Shown: positions 8,116-14,836 of the stretch, piece after piece
How positions within the stretch are numbered: the stretch's first letter is position 1
Layout: each line of letters begins with the position of its first letter
NCBI RefSeq assembly: GCF_028751195.1
Contig: NZ_CP066784.1
Coordinates: forward strand, 1,302,001 to 1,366,000
Direction: 5' to 3'
From: Alicyclobacillus sp. ALC3
Lineage (GTDB): Bacteria > Bacillota > Bacilli > Alicyclobacillales > Alicyclobacillaceae
Length of the DNA stretch: 64,000 bases
Notes under the pieces: model-generated
Databases searched by the model: none
What the model saw: the letters and a program-made list of their open reading frames with translations, nothing else
Told to the model about the DNA's origin: nothing
Program-made: the position numbers and the translations under genes

Positions 8116-9093
8116 TTATTTCGAAGTGGACTTGCTTTCCCTGCTCAATTTCGCGCTGGTTGTCGTCTTCGCAGCGGTGGACATGCCGTTCATAACCGAC
8201 CCCGTCTGGCTCATCATGTTCGGCATATAACGCCCACCCTCAGCCCAGATGGTGCTGTTAAACAGGTTCCGCGGGAAAGAACGATATGATAGATTGCCAG
8301 TCTCGCCAGGCTGCTTCAATTTGTCATAGCCTGCCATGGTCAGCGACGGAGAACTCGACTTGACCTGCTGCACCCAACTATTGAAGTTCGCATCGGACGT
8401 TGCGATCACGTGGAAGTCCATGTGCGCGAAGCCCTTGCCTGTGAAGTTGGCACCATGGCCGTAGTATGTACCAGCTTTGTCAGCTTCGAGCCATAGTCGC
8501 ATCGCCATACCAGGCATCGTATACTCCTGTCCGCCTAGCTGCGGGACCCAGAAGGAGTTCATCGGGGCATCCGCGGTGAGTTCAAACTGGATCGGAACTC
8601 CGGTTGGAATTTTCGCGTAGTTGACGGTCGCGATCCCCTGATTTGGATACTGGAACAACCACTTCCAGTCCAGCGACGTGACCTGAATCGTGAGTGGGTT
8701 TACTTGTTTTGACTCGGCCGGTGGTTTGGTAAGGGCGAACGTGGTTTTTGCCGTGAATACGCTGATAATGGCGATGATGACAATCGGGATGCCCCACCAT
8801 ACGTACTCGAGCACCTTGGACTCTGACCACTGTGGCCGGTACGGCGCGGTGTTCCCCGGCTTGTCGCGGTAACGCAATACGATGTAAGCGAGGAGAATGA
8901 TTACAGGGACGATGACGATTCCGGTCAGCACGGCAGTGAGGATGATGAGATGCAGTTCTTCCCGACCTACAGGCCCGGCTGGATGAAGCACCATGTACTG
9001 TGGTCCGCAACCGGACAGGAGCACTGCTGCTGCCACAGCAGTAAACACGGCCGCTTTCCAACGGTGGGACTCGTTGCTCTTACGCAATGCCAT
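8116..9093 (-). CDS. qoxA: Quinol oxidase subunit II (lipoprotein)
   Basis: A 325-residue subunit II. It has a lipoprotein signal with lipobox LLSGC (Cys about residue 29), then two membrane helices (about 48-70 and 90-112) and an extracytoplasmic cupredoxin domain. The core signature FWVPQLGGQEYTMPGMAMRLWLEADKAGTYYG is typical. Where cytochrome c oxidases carry the CuA ligands C-x3-C-x3-H, this protein reads GANFTGKGFAHM with no cysteine. It is therefore a quinol oxidase subunit, not a cytochrome c oxidase one. The Lys/Ser-rich tail after about residue 300 is low complexity. ATG 9093 has AGAAGGAGTGA upstream. It is the first gene of the operon. Confidence 0.93.
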   Translation of the reverse strand: MALRKSNESHRWKAAVFTAVAAAVLLSGCGPQYMVLHPAGPVGREELHLIILTAVLTGIVIVPVIILLAYIVLRYRDKPGNTAPYRPQWSESKVLEYVWWGIPIVIIAIISVFTAKTTFALTKPPAESKQVNPLTIQVTSLDWKWLFQYPNQGIATVNYAKIPTGVPIQFELTADAPMNSFWVPQLGGQEYTMPGMAMRLWLEADKAGTYYGHGANFTGKGFAHMDFHVIATSDANFNSWVQQVKSSSPSLTMAGYDKLKQPGETGNLSYRSFPRNLFNSTIWAEGGRYMPNMMSQTGSVMNGMSTAAKTTTSAKLSRESKSTSK

Positions 9094-9144
9094 TCACTCC
9101 TTCTCGACGGGGTCATCGTGCTTGGCGACGACAGAATCGCGCGC

Positions 9145-9182
9145 CACACCACAGGCGGGCACACCACAGCGGGCACACCACG
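9145..9182 (-). repeat. Three direct repeats upstream of qoxA
   Basis: CACACCACA occurs at 9145-9153 and 9160-9168, and CACACCACG at 9174-9182, separated by GC-rich GGCGGG/GCGGG spacers (periods 15 and 14 bases). On the minus strand they read TGTGGTGTG units 50-90 bases before the qoxA ATG. Such spaced direct repeats often bind response regulators, but the factor is unknown. Confidence 0.6.
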
Positions 9183-9370
9183 TGGTTTACTCATGCTAGC
9201 GGTACAATCGTACGTCTTCACATGAACTGCGAGTCAGGCCCAAGTGAGCTAACTACACTCGTCCAAACCGCTCATACCGCCTACGTTGGTTTGAACTAGT
9301 ACAGATGAACTAGCCGGGATTGAGGGCAGGATAAGATGAGGATAGTGTCACGCTACGGAGCGGAAGATAG

Positions 9371-9452
9371 GTGTCAATTTGACACTTACCTGTGAATGAG
9401 TGAGCATGCGTGAGATATCGCTTAATCGGGAGGGAGTGACATTTCGACACTC
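9371..9452. promoter_or_regulatory. Pair of GTGTC/GACAC inverted repeats
   Basis: GTGTCAA-T-TTGACAC at 9371-9385 is a perfect palindrome around a single base. A second element, GAGTG-N9-CACTC (9434-9452), includes TGACATTTCGACAC and resembles it. Both lie about 280-360 bases before qoxA. They look like operators for a dimeric regulator; no matching gene can be assigned. Confidence 0.45.
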
Positions 9453-9485
9453 TCGGAGTCCAAACGCCCCGTCCCGTCGTCCGAC

Positions 9486-9503
9486 AGCGACGCTGGCGTC
9501 GCT
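9486..9503. repeat. 18-base palindrome, copy 1 of a dispersed covarying pair
   Basis: AGCGACGC-TG-GCGTCGCT is perfectly self-complementary apart from the central two bases. A second copy at 34256-34273 differs by one base in each arm so that pairing is kept. Both are intergenic and embedded in similar flanks (CC-ACAGCGAC on the left). Confidence 0.6.
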
Positions 9504-9725
9504 ACCTTCTATCCTTTGCCAACCCTACCGAGCACGTGGCGCCATATTGACGCTATCACTCACGGGATCGCGCGCCCATTTGCGACATTCTGGCGGTATT
9601 GAAGCCGTAGCGCACTTCGCAATGCGCCGTTTGCCGCATGCGCTATATCCACGCCGGTCCGTGAACTTGATCCCGAGGGCATTAGGCCCGGTCTGACGAT
9701 GGTTTGGAACGCCTCGGCAACCAAA

Positions 9726-9763
9726 GGGCTGCCCCTAGTGCATACGCACCTGTGGGACAGCCC
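9726..9763 (-). terminator. Nested hairpin downstream of the response regulator gene
   Basis: GGGCTG(C)CCC at 9726-9735 pairs with GGG(A)CAGCCC at 9754-9763, with one mismatch. Inside it is GTGC-ATAC-GCAC at 9738-9749. On the minus strand it is followed by CTTTGGTT, a weak U-tract. It lies about 115 bases after the response regulator stop and could end that transcript. Confidence 0.5.
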
Positions 9764-9877
9764 CTGACCAAGTCAATAAGTTTGTTCGCATCGTGAAGCC
9801 GCCATTGCGAGCAACTCGTGCGACGTCTGCCGAGCCGGCAATGACCAACTACTCCCGCGCCAAGTACTCTACACCAA

Positions 9878-10552
9878 CTACTCTGCGTTCTCGCTTTCAG
9901 CGTAACCTTCACGGAGCGCAAAGGCGGCTGCTTGGACACGATTGTTTAGGTGCAGCTTCTCGAGAATGTTGCGCACGTGGTTGCGGACGGTATTCTCACT
10001 GATAAACAGAGCAGACGCGATGTCCCGATTCGTAGCGCCGGTGCTAAGCTTGCGTAGAACCTCAAGTTCGCGGTCAGTCAGAGCATCGACCGGAGGTGGC
10101 GTCTTCTCTTGCTTCGGCGTCGAGAATTCGGTAATGATGTGCATGGCCAAGTCGCTCGGTATCACCGGTTCGCCCAGGTAGACACGGCGAATGCTTTCCA
10201 TCACAGCGCTGGGATTTGCGTTCTTGAGGACATAGCCGGAAGCGCCGTTTTTTACGGCTTCAAACAGTGACTCTTCCGCTCCGGAGACCGTCAGGATGAG
10301 AATTTTCACTTCCGGGTTCTGTTGCTTAATTGCGCGAGTGGCCTCAAGCCCACCGCACACAGGCATGTTGATATCCATCAAAACGACATCTGGACGAACG
10401 GCCGACGCACGCTCAATGGCGACTTTGCCGTTCTCAGCTTCGCCCACCACTGCGATGCCAGGGGCTTTACCAAGAATCGCGCCGACGCCTTGCCGAAATA
10501 GTTCGTGATCGTCAACAAGCAGAACACGAATTTTCGATTCCTCAGTTCTCAT
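9878..10552 (-). CDS. NarL/FixJ-type response regulator (orphan)
   Basis: A 224-residue two-domain response regulator. The receiver domain has the acidic pair VDDHELFRQG, the phosphorylation Asp in VVLMDINMPVCGG, the Thr/Ser in LILTVSG and the Lys in YVLKNA. The C-terminal LuxR-type HTH (about 155-215) reads LTDRELEVLRKLSTGATNRDI then FISENTVRNHVRNILEKLHL. It should bind DNA as a phosphorylated dimer. ATG 10552 is chosen since AAAGGGG is 8 bases upstream; GTG 10558 would be too close. No histidine kinase is nearby. The position ahead of the qox operon makes it a candidate regulator of respiration (inference). Confidence 0.92.
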   Translation of the reverse strand: MRTEESKIRVLLVDDHELFRQGVGAILGKAPGIAVVGEAENGKVAIERASAVRPDVVLMDINMPVCGGLEATRAIKQQNPEVKILILTVSGAEESLFEAVKNGASGYVLKNANPSAVMESIRRVYLGEPVIPSDLAMHIITEFSTPKQEKTPPPVDALTDRELEVLRKLSTGATNRDIASALFISENTVRNHVRNILEKLHLNNRVQAAAFALREGYAESENAE

Positions 10553-10733
10553 CGTCACTGGCCCCTTTCAGCAAGGCACGACGTGCACGACACAAGGTGA
10601 CGCACAGGTGGCCACACATTGCATTGCGCTCATGATACCGCCGCAGGGATCCGACTACATGACCAATTGTTACGAACAGTTCACAGTCCGTTCATACCAT
10701 ATTTGTAGTCCATATGAACTAGTCCCTCCAAGG

Positions 10734-10934
10734 CTACCCCGCACTACCCGCACTACCCGCACTACCCGCACTACCCGCACTACCCGCACTACCCGCACTA
10801 CCCGCACTGCCAGTCCTCACCGGCGACGAAGCAATGCGCTTTTGACCGTGAGCCAGTGCTTCTTCGCGAGTGTTCCCCCATGTGCCATTTCGAACCGCTC
10901 GGTAGTACACATTGAATTGACAACGACAATTCAT
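10734..10934 (-). CDS. Small protein with (Gly-Ser-Ala)n repeat tail
   Basis: A 66-residue frame with ATG at 10934 preceded by GGTGGAGGAGC. The first ~40 residues are ordinary in composition (MNCRCQFNVYYRAVRNGTWG, then NTREEALAHGQKRI) and could form a small folded unit. The rest is a GSA tripeptide repeated about eight times, encoded by the 9-base tandem repeat. The stop codon TAG lies in the degenerate last repeat unit. I do not recognise the family. Because the repeat unit is a multiple of three, copy-number changes would alter tail length without frameshift. It could be non-coding; confidence is moderate. Confidence 0.4.
   Translation of the reverse strand: MNCRCQFNVYYRAVRNGTWGNTREEALAHGQKRIASSPVRTGSAGSAGSAGSAGSAGSAGSAGSAG
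10741..10803. repeat. 9-base tandem repeat (7 perfect copies)
   Basis: The unit GCACTACCC is repeated seven times without change, with degenerate copies on each side (GGCTACCCC at 10732-10740 and GCACTGCCA at 10804-10812). It is too short-period and spacer-less to be CRISPR. Confidence 0.95.
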
Positions 10935-11094
10935 GCTCCTCCACCTCGCTGACTCTTCACCCGATAGGAAAATTTTATATCATGAGTAGTGGCACTGTCT
11001 CGAGAATATTTCAACTTTGCTCTGCTACGCTCCAAGGTATCTTGACGCAATTGTCACGCAACAACAGACGTGACGCAGGGAGGATAACAGTCCA

Positions 11095-11775
11095 ATGAGT
11101 GTCCAGGGACCGGGTGCGAATTCGCCCGCACGGGACTTGCAAAAACAACTCGCCAAGGAACGCCGTGAACGACGTTTGCACCGCGCCATGATCACGATGT
11201 CGTGGACCACACCCGTACTCGCGTTTGGCGGTTTCTTCACCATATGGCACCAACTGAGCACGACGCTGACGCCGTATACGAGCAAGTCGACTGCATCGAC
11301 CGGAAGCCAAGCGGGATCGACCGCAACAGTCTCATCGAACAGCCCGATTGTGCTTGCAGAGGGTGCTACTGGGCAGAATGTCGAGATTCTTCAATACGCT
11401 TTGGCGCAACTCGGATACTTCAACCACACCCTGACAACTTATTACGGCTCCGTCACTGCCAATGCCGTGAAGGCTTTCCAACAGGAAAACAACCTTCCAG
11501 CGACCGGGCAACTCGATGAACAGACGCTGAGCGCCCTGCAAGCTGCTCTGAATCAAACCTCCAGGCGAGGCGGCGAGAGCGCTAGCGGGAGCGGAGACGA
11601 CGGAGGATACAGTGGCTCAGGGTCAGGGGCATCCGGCGGGAGTTCAAGCGGGAGCTACTTCGGATCGAACGGCGGCAACGGTGGCAGCAGCAACGGTGGC
11701 AGTAGCAACGGTGGAGCAACCGTCAGTCCCCCTTCTACTCAGCCGTCCGTCGCATCATCGGCGTCCACGCCGTAA
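11095..11775 (+). CDS. Peptidoglycan-binding domain protein, membrane-anchored
   Basis: A 226-residue protein. It has a charged N-terminus (KQLAKERRERRLHRA), one membrane helix (about 33-52), a Ser/Thr-rich linker, a PGBD-1 type peptidoglycan-binding repeat (about 85-150: GQNVEILQYALAQLGYFNHT followed by YGSVTANAVKAFQQENNLPATGQLDEQTLSAL), and a Gly/Ser-rich low-complexity tail. The topology suggests an anchored extracellular protein holding the cell wall, without a visible catalytic domain. GGGAGG lies upstream of the ATG. The ferric-reductase-like gene starts 17 bases later, so the two are probably co-transcribed and may work together at the surface. Confidence 0.85.
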   Translation: MSVQGPGANSPARDLQKQLAKERRERRLHRAMITMSWTTPVLAFGGFFTIWHQLSTTLTPYTSKSTASTGSQAGSTATVSSNSPIVLAEGATGQNVEILQYALAQLGYFNHTLTTYYGSVTANAVKAFQQENNLPATGQLDEQTLSALQAALNQTSRRGGESASGSGDDGGYSGSGSGASGGSSSGSYFGSNGGNGGSSNGGSSNGGATVSPPSTQPSVASSASTP

Positions 11776-11792
11776 AAGGGGGTGACGTATGC

Positions 11793-12461
11793 GTGGAACT
11801 GATTCATGAAGAGCAAAGGTTTCCGTTTGTGCTGGCTCTCATCTTGAGCGCAATCGTAGTGGCGTTTGCGTTCTTTTTCACCCATCTGGTCAACCCTGCA
11901 CCCGCCACAAAAAATCTGACCTACTGGTACATGGCTAGGTCAGCAGGGTTAACAGCGTACATTCTGTTGGCACTGTCCGTACTGCTCGGTGCCTCGACGA
12001 CTCGTTCCCTGTGGGACCGCTGGCGCCTGCGCAAATTTGTCACGCACATACACCAGTACTGTGCCCTGCTGGTCTTCCCATTTTTGTTCTTCCACCTGTG
12101 GGGGTTGCACCAGGACACAAGTATTGTGTTCAACTTGCCTAACTTGCTGATCCCGTTTTTCCAGACGTACCGCCCCATCCCCGCGGGACTGGGAGTTCTG
12201 ACGCTCTACGGATGGCTGCTCATCGTCGCGACTTCGTACTTGCGCGAGCGCATCACAGTCGGTGTGTGGCGTTCGATTCACTACATCTCGATTCCGATGT
12301 TCATCGCTGTCACGATGCACGGTCTGCTGACGGGGACGGATACAAGGCAACACTGGGCGCTTGCGATTTACATCATTCCGTCCGCCCTGTTTGTGTTGTT
12401 GATGTTACGAGGTCGCAGCCGCCCTGCTGGTCCGCGTCTCGACAAAGCGTCCGCGCGCTGA
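11793..12461 (+). CDS. Ferric reductase-like transmembrane protein
   Basis: A 222-residue membrane protein with about six helices, matching the ferric-reductase-like heme-binding domain. Candidate heme ligands are paired histidines in HIHQYCALLVFPFLFFHLW and in IHYISIPMFIAVTMHG. There is no flavin or NADH domain, so it would be only the transmembrane electron conduit and needs partners. GTG 11793 is used because AAGGGGGTGA lies upstream; the nearer ATG is out of frame. It follows the peptidoglycan-binding protein gene. Its last 57 bases overlap the end of asnB on the opposite strand. Confidence 0.8.
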   Translation: MELIHEEQRFPFVLALILSAIVVAFAFFFTHLVNPAPATKNLTYWYMARSAGLTAYILLALSVLLGASTTRSLWDRWRLRKFVTHIHQYCALLVFPFLFFHLWGLHQDTSIVFNLPNLLIPFFQTYRPIPAGLGVLTLYGWLLIVATSYLRERITVGVWRSIHYISIPMFIAVTMHGLLTGTDTRQHWALAIYIIPSALFVLLMLRGRSRPAGPRLDKASAR

Positions 12462-14321
12462 CGCCAACGTCCCTTCTACAAACACATCGTACCAAAGCAT
12501 GAAGACAATCACGACCCACAGCTCACGTGAGTAGTCCCTTGCGTGGGCTTTGTGCTGGGCAAGCAGGTGTTCGACGTATGGCATGTTAAAGTAAGACCTC
12601 GCGCCCGACGTCGCCATCAAGTCCTGTACGTACTCAAACAATTCGTTTCGCAGCCACCCCCGAAGCGGAATGGGAAAGCCAAGTTTCGGCCGACTGCGAA
12701 TTTCCTCCGGCACAATCTCTTTGACAGCTTCACGCAACACATACTTCGTCGTCTGGTCGTTCACGCGAAAACGAGTCGGAATGCGGGCGGCAAACTCAAA
12801 TACGTCGCGATCAAGAAACGGAACACGCAGTTCGATCGAGTTCGCCATCGTCATCTTGTCAGCCTTCATCAAAATGTCTCCCGGCAGCCACGTGTGCATA
12901 TCGATGTCCTGCATCCGCGTAATGTCGTCGAGATGGCGCGTTCGCGCGTAGTAAAAATCGGTCACCGCGAAACAGGACTGGAGTGATGCGAGAGGCACAT
13001 TTTGACTCAACAGTTCGGCCTTTACGCTGTCCGAGAAAATTTTCGCATCGCCGATAAATCGGCGTTCAAGGTCTGTTGTGCCCCGTTCCAGAAAGCTACG
13101 GCCCTTCAGTCCGTACGGCAGAGCCGCCGCGACGCGGTGCAGAGCTTTTTTCTGCCACCCTGGCATGCTCTTAAAACCGCGCAGGGACATTGGCTCGTGA
13201 TAAATCGGGTAGCCTCCGAAAATTTCGTCGGCGCCCTCCCCTGACAACATGACTGTCACCTGCTCGCTTGCCAGCCGTGAGACAAAGTAGAGAGCAATGG
13301 AACTCGGGTCTGCAACAGGGTCTTCCTGGTAATAGACAAGTTTTTCAAGCTCATCCCGATAGTCGGCAGCTGTTATCTTGATGCTATAGTGCTCCGTGCC
13401 AAGGGTCTTTGCAGTCTGCGCCGCGTACGGCAGTTCATCGTGATGTGTCTCTGGGTTGTCAAAGCCGATTGAAAACGTCTTGACTCGCTCCTGCCTGTTC
13501 AGCAGCGACGCAATGACGGTAGAGTCCACGCCACTGGAAAGGAACGCTCCACGCGGGACGTCTGCCCGGGAGTGCCGATTCACGGACGCCGTCAAATGGG
13601 CTGCAATGCCTTCCGTAAAGGTCTCAAACGAGACCGAGTCGTCTGGTTCAAACTCTGCCCGCCAGTACTCGTGAAGAGTCGCTTGCCCATCGCGAATTTC
13701 AAGGTAGTGGGCTGGTGGCAGTTTGGAAATTCCCGCAAACATCGTGCGCGGGTCCGGGACGTACTGAAACGACAAGTAGTGGACAAAAGCCTGCATGTCC
13801 ACCTTTGGGTCGACATACCCGGAGGCAAGCAGACTCTTAATCTCGGACGCAAATACCAATCCGTCTGGCGTGTCTGCGTAGTACAGAGGCTTAATGCCAA
13901 AGTAATCCCGCGCCAAATAGGTGCGCTGTTTTCTAGCGTCGTATATCGCAATCGCGAACATACCACGCAGACGGTCAAGACACTCAATACCAAGCTCTTC
14001 GTAGAGATGGACTATGACTTCTGTATCGCAGTGAGACCGAAATTCGTGACCACGCCCCACAAGCTCTTGGTATAAAACGTCATAGTTATATATTTCTCCA
14101 TTAAAAACAATCCACACCGACCCGTCTTCATTGCACATCGGCTGGTGACCGTGCGCGAGGTCGACAATGGACAAGCGCCGAAAACCAAACCCAATATGGT
14201 CTTGCATGTGAAATCCTTCATCGTCTGGGCCACGGTGAATCATCATGTCCGTCATGGCCCGGAGCACAGTTTCTTCCACAGGGTTTGCGTGTTTCCCCAC
14301 CACACCGCAAATTCCGCACAT
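12405..14321 (-). CDS. asnB: Asparagine synthase (glutamine-hydrolysing)
   Basis: A 638-residue class-II amidotransferase that makes asparagine from aspartate, ATP and glutamine. The N-terminal glutaminase begins MCGICGVVG, with Cys2 as nucleophile; RRLSIVDLAHGHQPM and NGEIYN are family hallmarks. The C-terminal synthetase domain has the ATP pyrophosphatase loop FLSSGVDSTV, the VMLSGEGADEIFGGYPIY motif, and RVPFLDRDVFEFA. Mature AsnB must expose Cys2, which fixes the start at ATG 14321. An AAGGAGA site is 9 bases upstream, so the longer upstream frame is not coding. It is transcribed alone and converges with the ferric-reductase-like gene. Confidence 0.95.
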   Translation of the reverse strand: MCGICGVVGKHANPVEETVLRAMTDMMIHRGPDDEGFHMQDHIGFGFRRLSIVDLAHGHQPMCNEDGSVWIVFNGEIYNYDVLYQELVGRGHEFRSHCDTEVIVHLYEELGIECLDRLRGMFAIAIYDARKQRTYLARDYFGIKPLYYADTPDGLVFASEIKSLLASGYVDPKVDMQAFVHYLSFQYVPDPRTMFAGISKLPPAHYLEIRDGQATLHEYWRAEFEPDDSVSFETFTEGIAAHLTASVNRHSRADVPRGAFLSSGVDSTVIASLLNRQERVKTFSIGFDNPETHHDELPYAAQTAKTLGTEHYSIKITAADYRDELEKLVYYQEDPVADPSSIALYFVSRLASEQVTVMLSGEGADEIFGGYPIYHEPMSLRGFKSMPGWQKKALHRVAAALPYGLKGRSFLERGTTDLERRFIGDAKIFSDSVKAELLSQNVPLASLQSCFAVTDFYYARTRHLDDITRMQDIDMHTWLPGDILMKADKMTMANSIELRVPFLDRDVFEFAARIPTRFRVNDQTTKYVLREAVKEIVPEEIRSRPKLGFPIPLRGWLRNELFEYVQDLMATSGARSYFNMPYVEHLLAQHKAHARDYSRELWVVIVFMLWYDVFVEGTLASARGRFVETRTSRAAATS

Positions 14322-14836
14322 CAGGCAAAATCTCCTTTTGATGTTTAAGGCAACACGCGCCGCCAGGGTTAAGTATAGTAGAAGCCGTCGAAGCATGGTG
14401 GAATTTTGATGGAGAAGCCGTGGAAAGCCTGTGTTGTGACTCCACCACAAGCCTCTTAATCATATACTTCATACGACATAGCTATGCCCATTTCGTCCTC
14501 TTTGAATTCTTCCGAAGCGCGCGCATCTCCTGCCGTCCTGACAAATAGACGAGACAGAATCACCACTTGTTCCATTCAATTCGACAACTTTCACTGACGA
14601 AGCGCGTAGATGTGCCCCAATCAAGTCGAACGAGGTCGAACAAGTCTCTCCCTCCACCGGCCCCCCTGCCACTCCAGCTGCCACCGCCCCCCTAGCCTAG
14701 TCGCAATCGACCATGCCTGCGAAGCAGGATGTGGAAGGCAGTGGTCCATTCAGACCGGGTCAAACTACTCATGCCGCAGTATACCCCTGGTGGTATTGTG
14801 TTTGCGCAAGGCACACACAAGAAGGAGTTGGCGACT
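14322..14836. other. Intergenic region between asnB and the CoA-disulfide reductase gene
   Basis: A 515-base divergent gap with no gene I can support. Near its left end TATACT (minus strand, 14377-14372) may be the asnB -10. On its right end is the CsoR/CstR-like operator listed separately. The middle part shows nothing recognisable. Confidence 0.5.
14781..14796 (+). promoter_or_regulatory. CsoR/CstR-like operator
   Basis: ATACCCCTGGTGGTAT is a near-palindrome with ATACC/GGTAT arms and inner CC/GG, the general form of operators bound by the CsoR/CstR family. It overlaps a possible TATACC -10 and lies 40 bases before the ribosome binding site of the CoA-disulfide reductase/rhodanese gene. CstR persulfide sensors control such genes in other Bacillota. 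No CstR gene is in the window. Confidence 0.5.

Larger units (their letters stand above)
9094..9877. other. Repeat- and palindrome-rich intergenic region upstream of qoxA
   Basis: This 784-base gap contains no convincing gene; the short frames in it lack ribosome binding sites and family resemblance. It holds three copies of CACACCAC(A/G) near the qoxA start, two GTGTC/GACAC inverted repeats, an 18-base palindrome and a nested hairpin, which are listed separately. It separates the qox operon from the orphan response regulator, both on the minus strand, so it probably carries the qox promoter and its regulatory sites. Confidence 0.6.

Noticed and set aside
8116-9093. Annotation of the oxidase as a cytochrome c oxidase
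   Set aside because: Subunit II lacks the CuA cysteines and matches QoxA, so quinol oxidase is the better call.
9400-9696. 98-codon plus-strand frame in the qox upstream region
   Set aside because: No ribosome binding site, Arg/Ser/Pro-rich, spans the palindrome; probably not coding.
10741-10803. Tandem repeat considered as a CRISPR array
   Set aside because: Units are 9 bases with no spacers and no cas genes are nearby; it is a coding-compatible minisatellite.
10608-10952. Plus-strand frame with (TRT)n repeats across the same repeat
   Set aside because: No ribosome binding site and an implausible Thr/Arg repeat; the minus-strand frame has a better start and composition.
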